Assembly (NCBI GenBank): GCA_964497495.1
Contig: CAZCCZ010000023.1
Location: 1-45,688, forward strand
Direction: 5' to 3'
Source: CAXXOK01 sp964497495
GTDB lineage: Bacteria; Bacillota; Clostridia; Christensenellales; Aristaeellaceae
Length of the DNA stretch: 45,688 nt
The position numbers were made by a program, and so were the translations under genes. Each line of letters opens with the position of its first letter. The first letter of the stretch is position 1. The notes under the pieces are model-generated. The model saw only the letters and a program-made list of their open reading frames with translations, did no database searches and had not been told where the DNA came from. This document shows positions 33,146-41,862 of this stretch, in pieces.

Positions 33146-34256
33146 TGAGGCTTTTATACGGATGACGGATAAATACCGTAAAAGCCTGCGGTTGGCCGCA
33201 ACCCGAAACATGATTCCCTACGGCGGCGTGCCCGGGGGCTGGATAGGCGCGCCGTTCGACGGAAACAGCTGGTGGACGGGCGGTTTCTGGCCGGGGCTGA
33301 TGTGGCAGTTTTACACCGCGACGTGGGATACGACGTTCGCCACGGAGGCGCGCCGCGTGGAAGCGCTGCTGGCGGACGAACTGACAACCTTTGAAAAGCT
33401 CAACCATGACGTTGGGTTTATGTACCTGCTCTCCTGCGGGGCGGACAACCTGCTTACCGGGGATGCCGTCGCGGGGCGAAACACGCTGCACGCCGCCACG
33501 CTGCTGGCGGGGCGTTACAACCCCAACGGTTTCATCCGCGCCTGGGACCGGGACCGGGCCGGGTGGGCGATCATCGACACCATGATGAACCTGTGCCTTC
33601 TGTACTGGGCAAGCCGCCGCACCGGCGACCCGCGTTTCCGCCTGATTGCCGAACGCCACGCGGATACGACGTTGCGGGAGTTCGTACGCCCGGACGGAAG
33701 CTGCCACCATATCGTGATCTTCGACCCCGTTACGGGCGCGGCGCTGGAGAAGCCCGCGGGGCAGGGATACGACGAAAATTCCAGTTGGAGCCGCGGGCAG
33801 GCGTGGGCGCTGTACGGGTTTGCGCTGGCGTACATGAATTCACGGGACGAACGGTATCTGGCGACAGCCTGCCGTATCGCGGACTATTTTACGCAGAATA
33901 TTCGCCCGGACGGGCTGACCGACTGCGATTTCCGCCAGCCCGCCGGGAACGAGCGGATCGACAACATCGCGGGCGCGTGCGCTGCCTGCGGGCTGTTGGA
34001 ACTGGCGGCGTTTACGGATGCCCGGCGGGCGGAAACGTACCGCGCCGCCGCGGAAAAGATGCTTCGGGCGTTGGCCGAGACCAGCGCGGATTGGACGGAC
34101 GATACGGCGGGTGTGCTGCAAAAATGCACGGCGGCCTACCGTGACGACGGCGCGGGCACCCACGTGAACCTGGTTTACGGCGACTACTTTTTTACGGAAG
34201 GGCTGGCGAAGCTCTGCGGAACCGACCCGATGCTCTGGCAGGCAGGGAGGGGTTAA
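33129..34256 (+). CDS. Glycoside hydrolase family 88, unsaturated glucuronyl hydrolase
   Basis: Hydrolyses the unsaturated uronate from the non-reducing end of oligosaccharides made by lyases, using an unusual hydration of the double bond. The 375 residues form an alpha6/alpha6 barrel with GH88 marks: WWTGGFWPGLMWQFY at about residues 48-62, the first catalytic aspartate in LNHDVGF (about residue 95), the second in AIIDTMMNL (about 155), and GQGYDENSSWSRGQAW. The ATG at 33129 lies ten bases after GGAGG. No signal peptide: it acts inside the cell on imported sugars. Together with the lyase this is the clearest sign that the locus handles uronate-containing oligosaccharides. Confidence 0.9.
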   Translation: MQTWANEAFIRMTDKYRKSLRLAATRNMIPYGGVPGGWIGAPFDGNSWWTGGFWPGLMWQFYTATWDTTFATEARRVEALLADELTTFEKLNHDVGFMYLLSCGADNLLTGDAVAGRNTLHAATLLAGRYNPNGFIRAWDRDRAGWAIIDTMMNLCLLYWASRRTGDPRFRLIAERHADTTLREFVRPDGSCHHIVIFDPVTGAALEKPAGQGYDENSSWSRGQAWALYGFALAYMNSRDERYLATACRIADYFTQNIRPDGLTDCDFRQPAGNERIDNIAGACAACGLLELAAFTDARRAETYRAAAEKMLRALAETSADWTDDTAGVLQKCTAAYRDDGAGTHVNLVYGDYFFTEGLAKLCGTDPMLWQAGRG

Positions 34257-34259
34257 ACG

Positions 34260-35033
34260 ATGGCGGAAATTGCCGTTTACCGTTCTGGCGAATGTCTGGC
34301 GTGCGCCCGGGGCCGGGCGGAAACCAACCTGCTTTTCACCGGGGCGTACCTGCCCGGGGACGAAATCGTATACGCCTCGGATACGCCTTACGCCCGCGTG
34401 AAGGCTGATGCGTGCGTGGAGGCGGCGTACCTGTACCTGCCGAAACAGACGTTCCGGTTTCGGCTCCCGCTGGCGGGCGACGGCCTTGCCCCGTATCCGC
34501 CGGGCGCGTTTCAGGGCGCGCCGCACCTGCTTTCCCTGTCGCCCTACGAGCCGGGCTTGCGCCGCAACCTGGCGGTCAACCCGTTGGATCAGCGCGATGC
34601 TGAGGCGGGCGCGTATCCCCACGCGTCGGCTAATGTGGAAACGCGCAACGAGAGCGTGTTCTTTGCCCGTAACGTGATCGACGGCATCACCGCGGCGGCG
34701 GGGCACGGGGTCTGGCCGTACCAGAGTTGGGGCATCGGCGCTCGCGAGGACGCCTGCCTGACGCTCGATTTCGGCCGGGATGTGACCGTGGACGAACTGA
34801 TACTGTACCTGCGGGCGGATTTTCCGCACGACGCGTACTGGACGCGCGCCACCGCGGCGTTTTCCGACGGCTTCCGGCTCGCCTTTCCGCTGACGCGCGC
34901 GGACGGCCCGCAGCGTGTTGGGGTGGGGGAACGTACCGTCCGCTGGCTGAGGCTGGAGAATCTGGTGAAAAGCGACGACCCTTCCGCGTTCCCCGCGCTT
35001 CGGCAACTGATGGTCATGGGGCGGGACGCGTGA
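34260..35033 (+). CDS. Unknown protein with galactose-binding-like C-terminal domain
   Basis: A 257-residue protein starting three bases after the GH88 stop. The N-terminal 100 residues are beta-rich and unrecognised. The second half (about 135-255) reads like an F5/8-type or galactose-binding jelly roll: FFARNVIDGITAAAGHGVWP, LTLDFGRDVTVDELILYLR, and a last strand pair WLRLENLVK. No signal peptide is visible, so it is probably a cytoplasmic carbohydrate-binding or enzyme-accessory protein of this operon. I cannot name the family. It is the last intact gene of the operon; a decayed dehydrogenase follows. Confidence 0.7.
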   Translation: MAEIAVYRSGECLACARGRAETNLLFTGAYLPGDEIVYASDTPYARVKADACVEAAYLYLPKQTFRFRLPLAGDGLAPYPPGAFQGAPHLLSLSPYEPGLRRNLAVNPLDQRDAEAGAYPHASANVETRNESVFFARNVIDGITAAAGHGVWPYQSWGIGAREDACLTLDFGRDVTVDELILYLRADFPHDAYWTRATAAFSDGFRLAFPLTRADGPQRVGVGERTVRWLRLENLVKSDDPSAFPALRQLMVMGRDA

Positions 35034-35136
35034 CGGGTGTTACCTGCGAGTGCGCTGGCGCCTTCGTTTTACAACTGACCGGACAGCCGAGGGCGCTGGG
35101 TTCTAACTGCGAAACATATCCTGATAAACCGTTTAA

Positions 35137-35533
35137 ATCGCCCGTTCCGACATAAGTAAACACATCGACGCGCTCCGGAAAATCTTTCCCTGCGGCGTCA
35201 ACGCGATCGCGACGCCGTAGGGCAGCACCGCGCGGCTGAACGGCGCTTTCCGTCTGCTAAAGAAGCAGGGACGGCTGCTTCAGTACCGTTCGACGCCGGA
35301 CGATGCGGATATCGTCATCAACCCCGCCTTTTTTCATCGCGACAAGCTTCAGTACTATATGCCAAACGCACGAGTTCGGCAGGGCTACCGACGCGCTTGC
35401 CACAGTCAAGGTCAGGGTGGCCCGGATGATATCGAGAATTTACGAATGGGGCGACTTCCCGACGGCGATCGATGAGGTCGTCAACCGGGATATCGTGAAA
35501 ATCGTGATTCGGCCCAACGGGTTCGACGATTGA
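35137..35533 (+). pseudogene. Decayed zinc-type alcohol dehydrogenase, C-terminal part
   Basis: Two frames together read like the last 130 residues of a medium-chain zinc dehydrogenase. The first (35137 to about 35360) gives DISKHIDALRKIFPCGVNAI, a stop at 35218-35220 where the family has a VxATGS loop, then GSTARLNGAFRLLKKQGRLL and DIVINPAFFHRDKLQYY. The second, shifted by one frame near 35360, gives HEFGRATDALATVKVRVA and then MISRIYEWGDFPTAIDEVV up to KIVIRPNGFDD and a stop. This matches the cofactor loop, substrate strand and last helix/strand of such enzymes. One stop and one frameshift make it non-functional. It probably once belonged to the uronate operon. Confidence 0.65.
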
Positions 35534-35917
35534 CGCATTGAAATCCGGCATCCGCGCAGCCGTCCGCTTTGCTCGAGGGTCGCGCCGAATGGGCTTCCTG
35601 TCAAGCGATGCCCGGAGGCGCCGCTTGACAGGAGGCCCCACTGCGGCAGACGCGCTGCGCGCCCCGGCGCAGCCAAGGACCTCATGCGTTGACGGCCTGC
35701 GGCATGACCGATGCGGGCCTTCGGTCTCGTCCCATTTTGTTTTTCAAAGCCTGAACTGTATGAGGACACCGGAGGCAGACCGGTTTTCCTTATAATAAGC
35801 ATAAAAGAAATCACATTGTTTATTAAATTCTTAACTTGAACCCGATGTATGAGGGAGCCTGATGGAATACAAGCGGAACACACAGGCACACGTGCAAATG
35901 AAACACGTGAATAAGCG
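35534..35917 (+). other. 384-base non-coding region with a large inverted repeat
   Basis: Between two genes that run towards each other. It contains the inverted repeat at 35591-35638 and, from about 35640, GC-rich sequence whose open frames give unrecognised R/A/P-rich products. Near 35790-35850 it turns AT-rich. CACGTG occurs at 35889-35894 and again at 35904-35909. No T-run terminator is visible for either flanking gene. Confidence 0.5.
35591..35638. repeat. 17-base inverted repeat with one mismatch
   Basis: 35591-35607 pairs with 35622-35638, with one G-T type mismatch, and the inner 11 bases on each side are perfect. The loop is 14 bases. There is no T-run, so it is not a normal terminator; a dispersed repeat or a protein-binding site is possible. 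Confidence 0.6.
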
Positions 35918-37831
35918 CTAAAACTCGGATGGATCAATCATCGTCATTTTCATGTTTCCCATCATGTTTGCGGATAACTCAATCGAATACCCACTGATTG
36001 AATTGCCGTATGCGCTGTAGTATGTGGTAAAACTCAAGGGCTCATCAGCTTTGAAACAACCGGTGTAATACCCGAACAAGTCTTTGACCCCATACCATTC
36101 GTTGCCCGCGGCAAACTTGATCGTATACTCTCCTGCAGGCACCATCATCTCCGCTGTTTGCCCAGGCCTTACGAAAAAAACGAGGTGATAGATTGTTTTT
36201 GGGTGTAAAAAACTGGGAATGTTATAAATTGAACCGGGTTTCCTGGTCTCCTGCGTATTTTCAACATCGGCTTCATCATCGTCGCCGCTTTCCACCTTAA
36301 CACAATAGGCCAAATTGCTGAGATTATAGATGGTTAGCGGGCACACGCCCCCTTCCTTGTCAACAAAGAGAACCGTCTCCGTTGTTGGGTACGGCCTTTC
36401 CTGAAGTTCCGACGATACGGACAGATTATCGCTGTACAGATCGACGGTAGTGACGGAATCCTTCACAAAAGCATGCACTTGATAAACGCCCGCTTCAGTC
36501 GGCGTATAACTGAATGTGTTCTTTGCGGAGAAGTCGCCGTTTGATTGGGGAGCACCGTCTTTGTATAGTTGGAAACGATAGGCTTTGGCTCCGCTGCCGC
36601 CCGTTGCTTTCGCTTTCCAGGTAACGGTTTCGTCCGTTCCAACAACCGTTTGATCCGCTTCAACGCTCGTTATGGTCAGATCCTTCGCGGCGATAATCTG
36701 ATAAGATATCCTATGGGCTACCGCGTAGTCAAGAGCGTAGCTGTTTGGCTGGCAGTAGATTTTCAACTTTTTACATTCTTTAAACGCGTCCTCGTCAATG
36801 CTTACGACGCTGTACGGGATTGTGACGCTTGTAAGTTTCTTGCACCCTGAGAACGCCGATGCGCCAATTTCCTTCATACTGTCCGGAATCACGACACTTT
36901 TTAATTTTCCGCATAAGTTGAAGGCGCTTTCCCCGATGCTTGTCACGCCCTCCGGTATTGTTACTTCCGTCAGTCTTATGCAATAGGAGAAGGCCGTCCC
37001 TCCAAGGCTGGCTACGCCCTCCGGAATGGAGACCCCCGTAAGCGCGGTGCATTCGCAAAACGCGGCCGATCCGATAACCGTTACGTTTGGCGGTATTGCG
37101 AGGTTCTTGAGGCTGGCGCAGCCGAAGAACGCCATACTGCCGATGCTTATCAACCCGTCCGGAAACGTTACCCCTGCCAGCCTGGTGCAAAGGGAGAAGG
37201 CGTTATCCCCTATATATAAGACATTATCCGGTATCGTAATGCTCGTAAGTTTATCGCAATCATCAAACATAGCGTTTGCCACACGGATAATTCCCTGCGG
37301 CAGCGTAACGCTTTTCAGTTTGTCACAGTTTTTGAATGCGCCCTTGCCTATGAACATCACCGTATCGGGCAGAACGATACTTGTTAAACCGGAGCGGGAG
37401 AACGCAAAGGATCCAATTTGTTTTACGTTTCCCGGAACAGAGACGCTTTTAAGGCTTGAGCAACCGTAAAACGCGCTTTCTCCAATGCGTATGACGACAT
37501 CGGGGAGATGAATCCTCTCCAGTTCGACGCACCCTGAGAACGCTTCGTTTTCAATGTCCGTTATCGTATCCGGGAGGACGACGTTCTTCAGTTTTATGAA
37601 GCCTTTGAACGCGGATTCGCCGATGCTTATCACCGGATATCCGTTCGACTCGGCGGGAATTGATATCTTTGTACTGGTACCGGAATATCCCGTGAGCGAT
37701 GCCTGCCCGTTGGAGTAAGTGAACTTGAAATCCTCATCGGAAGACATTGCGGGTACGCAGATCCCCAATATAGCGGCGAACAGGAGCAGGCAGAGACCTA
37801 CCCGTAACAGCCGGGCTTGCCGGATTGCCAT
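35918..37831 (-). CDS. Secreted BspA-type leucine-rich repeat protein
   Basis: A 637-residue exported protein. Residues 1-29 are a signal peptide ending CVPAMS. From about 55 to 370 there are 13 tandem LRR_5 units of about 23 residues with the pattern x-x-x-IP-x3-x-x-IG-x-x-AF-x-x-C-x-x-L. A beta-sandwich like an Ig or PKD domain follows (about 390-480: VEADQTVVGTDETVTWKA onward), then an unrecognised C-terminal part. BspA-type repeats are used for adhesion to host or other cells. No LPxTG or other cell-wall anchor is seen. The ATG at 37831 follows GAGGAGG. It is the third gene of a minus-strand set with two other exported proteins. Confidence 0.88.
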   Translation of the reverse strand: MAIRQARLLRVGLCLLLFAAILGICVPAMSSDEDFKFTYSNGQASLTGYSGTSTKISIPAESNGYPVISIGESAFKGFIKLKNVVLPDTITDIENEAFSGCVELERIHLPDVVIRIGESAFYGCSSLKSVSVPGNVKQIGSFAFSRSGLTSIVLPDTVMFIGKGAFKNCDKLKSVTLPQGIIRVANAMFDDCDKLTSITIPDNVLYIGDNAFSLCTRLAGVTFPDGLISIGSMAFFGCASLKNLAIPPNVTVIGSAAFCECTALTGVSIPEGVASLGGTAFSYCIRLTEVTIPEGVTSIGESAFNLCGKLKSVVIPDSMKEIGASAFSGCKKLTSVTIPYSVVSIDEDAFKECKKLKIYCQPNSYALDYAVAHRISYQIIAAKDLTITSVEADQTVVGTDETVTWKAKATGGSGAKAYRFQLYKDGAPQSNGDFSAKNTFSYTPTEAGVYQVHAFVKDSVTTVDLYSDNLSVSSELQERPYPTTETVLFVDKEGGVCPLTIYNLSNLAYCVKVESGDDDEADVENTQETRKPGSIYNIPSFLHPKTIYHLVFFVRPGQTAEMMVPAGEYTIKFAAGNEWYGVKDLFGYYTGCFKADEPLSFTTYYSAYGNSISGYSIELSANMMGNMKMTMIDPSEF

Positions 37832-37988
37832 ACAGGTTCATCCTCCTCACAATGAACGCTCCATGATGCGCCGTAAGGTTCACGAACTGGGCGTCTGCGC
37901 TTCCGCGCGGGGTTATCACCGAGTTTCGCATTCTCCGGCCAGAAGCGGCGAGTTTTACCCGACTTGCCGTACGCATCCTTACGGCGAA

Positions 37989-39050
37989 CTATTTGTATAC
38001 GACATCGCGGAGAATCTCTTCAACAACGTCGATCATTTCATCTGTAGCCGCCGTGTCGGTGGTAAACAGGTCGAATTCAATCCGCGAATAGTCAGCGCTG
38101 CCATTCAGTTTGACGGTTGAATAGTAATTGCGACGGTAACATTTTCCCCGGTTGTCAACGAACGAATAGTTGATCATCACGTATGTAGCTTGATTAAAAA
38201 CTTCCGTCTCCATGGCATACAAGGGATATCGGTTCTCCTCGCATATCGATTTCAGGCTCTGCATTAAATCGCTCCGAATGGTCGCTTCCGAATCATCTTG
38301 AATGTCGTCAGCCTCAGACAGAGTCACGAAGAATATTTCAAAGTAAAAACAGAGGGAACTGTCGTAAGACAGTAAATAGAGCGTTGGATTGGACTGAAAC
38401 GTGTTTAGAGCAAAGTCCTGATCGTTCGGCGATAGTAGGTTAGCGTCTGCGGCAATCCCCCGGACGCCGTCGGTATCCAGGGTATAGACCACAAAGTCGT
38501 GAGGGATGTAAACCTTAAAACTGCCAAAATCATACTCGGTTTTCGTTGGCGCGCTGGTGTCAATGGTTACCACGCCCGTCCACCACGTCAACCCGTCGTC
38601 CCTCGCTTGCGGCTCGGGCGAAAGCATGACCGAAGGTTGAGGCGTATTGTTGATCTGCAGGGGGATTCTCGTATCGGGCGACGTCGTAGACGCGGGCTCT
38701 GGGGTCGCCGTGAGCGTGGGTGTGATGGTCACGTTTTTACCGGCGGATTTCGGAAGAGCCTTGTCCGAATAGAACAGCGCCTGCATGGCCGGGTCCGCTA
38801 TGCCGTCCGCCGTAAGCCCGTTGATTCGCTCGAATTCTTCTACGAATTTGGCTGTTGAGGAGGTGAAACTCTCGTTGACGATGTTGCTGTTATAATAACC
38901 TAGTTCGTACATGCGCTGTTTCAACGCCGCCACATCCGCACCTTTGGAGCCGACGGTCAGCGTTCGATATTGAGACACGTCCTCGGCTTGCGTCGGTACG
39001 CAGGCCAAAAGAATCAGGATGACCAACAGCAGGCAAGCCGGTTTTTTCAT
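37989..39050 (-). CDS. Exported protein with peptidoglycan-binding domain
   Basis: A 353-residue exported protein. The signal region is MKKPACLLLVILILLACVPT; a cysteine in LLAC could make it a lipoprotein, though leucine at -2 is unusual, and cleavage after TQA is the alternative. Residues about 30-95 are a PG_binding_1 domain (LTVGSKGADVAALKQRMYEL, then FVEEFERINGLTADGIAD). A low-complexity T/P/S linker follows, then an unknown C-terminal domain of about 200 residues. The ATG at 39050 lies nine bases after AAGGAG; longer starts have no ribosome site. Located between two other exported-protein genes on the same strand, it may attach a sensory or adhesive domain to the wall. Confidence 0.8.
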   Translation of the reverse strand: MKKPACLLLVILILLACVPTQAEDVSQYRTLTVGSKGADVAALKQRMYELGYYNSNIVNESFTSSTAKFVEEFERINGLTADGIADPAMQALFYSDKALPKSAGKNVTITPTLTATPEPASTTSPDTRIPLQINNTPQPSVMLSPEPQARDDGLTWWTGVVTIDTSAPTKTEYDFGSFKVYIPHDFVVYTLDTDGVRGIAADANLLSPNDQDFALNTFQSNPTLYLLSYDSSLCFYFEIFFVTLSEADDIQDDSEATIRSDLMQSLKSICEENRYPLYAMETEVFNQATYVMINYSFVDNRGKCYRRNYYSTVKLNGSADYSRIEFDLFTTDTAATDEMIDVVEEILRDVVYK

Positions 39051-39162
39051 AACTAAAAACTCCTTCATACGTTCCATTATGACGAAGCGGATCGTATGCC
39101 GCGGAAAGCCAAACGACGTCAATCGCATCTCTTTTCGGAATAAGGCATTCCCCCGAATAACG

Positions 39163-39813
39163 TCACGGAACGGTCACAGGGTTTGCGATCGATTGGATCT
39201 TTTTATTGGCCGATGAAGATTGTTTCAATCCGCCGGCCTTTACGTAATCCTGATACAGCATGGCTATATTCTGTTTCGTCGAATCGTCCAGCTGGAAGTT
39301 CTCTTCGGCATCGCGCCTGACGAGCTTGATCCTGACATCTGCCGTAGGATCAGCGGCGACGGCTTCCAGTAACGGGTACGAATCGCCTGCAAAGTTCAGC
39401 AGTATGGTCTCGCCCGTTTGCCCCTCGGAAGACTTGATCTGATCCTCTATCCCTGTGAACGTATAACTGGTATCGCCAATGCTCACGACCAGTTTTTCGA
39501 TCTCCCCGTATAGATCGATCGAATTTGCGTCCGTGACCGAGATGCGGGCAACGACCCATGTAAAGACATCGGCATTTTTCTTCTTATTATCTTTGTAAAT
39601 GAATACGCAAGGGAACATGTAGCCCATCCCGTTCGCCTCGAAGTTCAAGAAAACGGAAAAGTTTGCGTTCGCCTGTTGGATCAGGCCGGAGGTGTCCTGA
39701 TACTGGATGGAATATTGATCCGTCTCAAACACCGACATATCAATTTCGGCCGCTGCCAAGAACGGGCTCCATGTGAACAACAGAGCGAGCAATAACGAAA
39801 CAAGCTTTTTCAT
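39163..39813 (-). CDS. Exported protein of unknown function
   Basis: A 216-residue protein with a signal peptide (MKKLVSLLLALLFTWSPFLA, cleavage after AAA). The mature part is rich in beta strands and begins EIDMSVFETDQYSIQYQDTS. I recognise no family. The ATG at 39813 follows a GAGGAA site, and a consensus promoter lies about 60 bases upstream, so this is the first gene of the minus-strand unit of three exported proteins. It has no membrane helix apart from the signal. Confidence 0.75.
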   Translation of the reverse strand: MKKLVSLLLALLFTWSPFLAAAEIDMSVFETDQYSIQYQDTSGLIQQANANFSVFLNFEANGMGYMFPCVFIYKDNKKKNADVFTWVVARISVTDANSIDLYGEIEKLVVSIGDTSYTFTGIEDQIKSSEGQTGETILLNFAGDSYPLLEAVAADPTADVRIKLVRRDAEENFQLDDSTKQNIAMLYQDYVKAGGLKQSSSANKKIQSIANPVTVP

Positions 39814-39870
39814 AACTGCGATTCCTCGACTATATCGGTCACATCCAGAAAGCCATTCAAACTGTAAAAA

Positions 39871-39899
39871 ATTATATATCAATAGACGCCCAAAGTCAA
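39871..39899 (-). promoter_or_regulatory. Consensus promoter of the exported-protein operon
   Basis: On the minus strand TTGACT (39894-39899) and TATAAT (39871-39876) are 17 bases apart. Transcription should start near 39864, about 50 bases before the ATG at 39813, and could run through all three exported-protein genes to 35918. Confidence 0.85.
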
Positions 39900-40314
39900 T
39901 CTCCTTTACTTACCACACAGCATACGAAGCCATACCGCCCAAGAGAGCGGATTTAAGCAGATTATGTTCGTCATAGCCCATGACATTGGAGTTATATTTG
40001 CATGGGCGCCTTGTGTTACTTTAAATTATGAGGGCAACTGTGAACTGATGTGACCTGCTCCCCCGGTTACGGTAGCCCGAGTTGAAAAAGAGAAACGGAC
40101 AACCATATGAAGTAATGGGCTGGTGAGAATGGAGAAGAATCGGTACGCGGAGGCGAAGACCGCTTACGCGCTCAAACGAGCGGAAATGGACACGGCGGTG
40201 TCTAAGAACCGCCCGAGCCGGTATTGACAACTAACCGGAACGGGTTGAGGGTGGCGACAGGTTATGGTATACTCAGATTGGTAAAGACAAAAACATAAGG
40301 ATAAGGTGGGTCCT
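39900..40314 (+). other. Divergent intergenic region with a possible 32-residue open frame
   Basis: No firm gene. A short frame at 40129-40227 reads MEKNRYAEAKTAYALKRAEM and so on for 32 residues; it has a weak ribosome site and may be a remnant. The promoter of the aldo/keto reductase gene lies at 40245-40273. Confidence 0.4.
40245..40273 (+). promoter_or_regulatory. Promoter of the aldo/keto reductase gene
   Basis: TTGAGG (40245-40250) and TATACT (40268-40273) are 17 bases apart, about 42 bases before the ATG at 40315. Confidence 0.7.
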
Positions 40315-41454
40315 ATGCAGTTTAGAGATATTGGCCGTACGGGTCATAAGGCCAGCGTGATCGGTCTAGGTTGCGAGCATCTGGACAACAAGCCTTACGA
40401 ACAGGTGAAAGAAACGATCGACGCAGCGCTCGAATGCGAGATTAACCTGCTTGACGTGTTCATGCCGGGAAAGGCTGTTCGAGAAAATATTGCCAAAGCG
40501 TTGGGTACGCGCCGCAAGGATGTGATGATTCAGGGGCATATCGGCTCTACCAATATCAACCAACAGTACGACATCTCCCGCGATCTGCCTACGGTGAAGC
40601 GGTTTTTTGAAGACATGTTGCGCATCTTCGGGCACGTCGATTTTGGGATGATGTTTTTTATCGATTCGGAGGACGATTACAAGGGCGTGTTCGAGACCGG
40701 ATTCGCGGATTATGTGCTCAAGCTCAAGCGGGATGGGGACATCGGCCACATCGGCTTCAGCTCGCATAACCCGAACACCGCGATCCGCGCGATAAACACC
40801 GGACTTCCGGAAATGATGCTGTTCAGCATCAACCCCGCGTTCGACATGCTTCCCGCGGGCGAGTATGTGTTCGATCATTTCGAAAAGGGGTTTGGAACCG
40901 AGCTTTTCCGCGGCATCGATCCCAAGCGTGCCGAACTGTACAAGCTATGCGAGCAGAAACTGATTGGCATCACCGTGATGAAGACGCTGGGCGCGGGAAA
41001 ACTGATTTCTCCCGAGCATACACCGTTTCAAAAACCGCTGACGGTGCAGCAGTGCATCCACTATGCCCTCACGCGCCCAGCGGTCGCAAGCGTGATGCTT
41101 GGGTGCCAAACCAGGGCTGAAGTGCTGGAAGCGGCTCGCTACCTGGACATGAGGGACGAGGAACTGGATTATACCGATGCGCTGGGCTCGCTGCGTAACG
41201 ATTTTCGAGGCAACTGCGTGTACTGTGGCCACTGCCAGCCCTGCCCGGCGGAGATCGACATCGCTGCCGTCAATAAGTATCTCGATATCGCGCGCCTGGA
41301 CAAAGCGAACGTACCGCCCTCTTTGCGCTCGCACTATCAAGGCCTGAAGGCTACCGGAAAGGATTGCATCGCTTGCGGAAGTTGTGAAGCGCGTTGTCCA
41401 TTCGGCGTATCCGTGATCCGGAATATGTCTGAGGCGGAGCAGCTGTTGGGCTGA
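40315..41454 (+). CDS. Aldo/keto reductase with two 4Fe-4S clusters, degenerate AKR active site
   Basis: A 379-residue protein made of an AKR barrel (GRTGHKASVIGLGCEH at the start) and a C-terminal ferredoxin-like part with two CxxCxxCxxxCP motifs (CVYCGHCQPCP near residue 303, CIACGSCEARCP near 346). Where usual AKRs carry the aspartate-tyrosine pair (DTAxxYG), this has LLDVFMPGKAVRENI, with no tyrosine; the catalytic lysine region reads VMIQGHIGS. Clostridial Fe-S AKRs of this subgroup commonly look like this, so it may do electron transfer chemistry rather than normal carbonyl reduction. The ATG at 40315 follows AAGGTGGG; a GTG at 40306 overlaps that site. It is a single-gene unit ended by the terminator at 41659-41691. 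Confidence 0.88.
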   Translation: MQFRDIGRTGHKASVIGLGCEHLDNKPYEQVKETIDAALECEINLLDVFMPGKAVRENIAKALGTRRKDVMIQGHIGSTNINQQYDISRDLPTVKRFFEDMLRIFGHVDFGMMFFIDSEDDYKGVFETGFADYVLKLKRDGDIGHIGFSSHNPNTAIRAINTGLPEMMLFSINPAFDMLPAGEYVFDHFEKGFGTELFRGIDPKRAELYKLCEQKLIGITVMKTLGAGKLISPEHTPFQKPLTVQQCIHYALTRPAVASVMLGCQTRAEVLEAARYLDMRDEELDYTDALGSLRNDFRGNCVYCGHCQPCPAEIDIAAVNKYLDIARLDKANVPPSLRSHYQGLKATGKDCIACGSCEARCPFGVSVIRNMSEAEQLLG

Positions 41455-41658
41455 GGGTAAGGCTTCGCGCCAGGCCGCAGGGGCGGGGCAACTTGGTTTC
41501 AATAGGTGGGTCAGCCAGCCTTTATCACGGCCGGAACACTCAAAGCCAGCTATTTTCAGTGTATGTTTAATTTTACGACCGTTTTGACCACCTGAACGGT
41601 GGAAATAACGTTTTATAATAAAATAACTTCGAATAATAAATAACTAGAGGGAAAACTA

Positions 41659-41691
41659 AAACCGCCTGAAAGCATTGATTTCAGGCGGTTT
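41659..41691. terminator. Two-way intrinsic terminator between convergent genes
   Basis: A perfect 13-base stem (41659-41671 with 41679-41691), seven-base loop, A-rich on the left and T-rich on the right. It serves the aldo/keto reductase from the left and ridA from the right. The other sequence between 41455 and 41855 is AT-rich, with no gene. Confidence 0.9.
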
Positions 41692-41862
41692 CCTATGTAT
41701 GATAACGCTTGCCTCCATAGGAATATTCGTTTCCTATAGTGTTCTAATGTTCGTCCCAATAATTCTTGAGTCACACGATGCAAACACGCGTAAACGCTGT
41801 TTAATAAGGGAGGTTCTTCTATCTGTTTGAGAAGCCAATTGAATTATCGGCCTTCCTACCCC
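41659..41862 (-). repeat. Diverged repeat, copy A (3' end of ridA to terminator)
   Basis: Read on the minus strand, this segment and copy B (42283-42524) share the same blocks in the same order: GGGGTAG, AAGGCCGATAAT (AAGCCGAATAAT in B), TTATT-AACA-CGTTTACG, ACG-ATATTC-TAT, GCGTTA, ACAT--GAAAC, and then a hairpin. The blocks are separated by unrelated or indel-rich sequence. Copy A begins inside the ridA stop region. Confidence 0.6.

Noticed and set aside
29548..33211. Very long minus-strand open frames opposite the lyase and DUF2264 genes
   Set aside because: Long antisense frames arise from high GC at third positions; the plus-strand frames have clear families, ribosome sites and coupled starts.
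10396..35155. Shared 15-base string CGCCCGTTCCGACAT near 10400 and 35140
   Set aside because: One exact match of this length between two places is expected by chance in 45 kb, and the flanks do not align.
36860..37650. Tandem repeat array as a possible CRISPR or minisatellite
   Set aside because: The period is about 69 bases and encodes the 23-residue leucine-rich repeats of the BspA-type protein.
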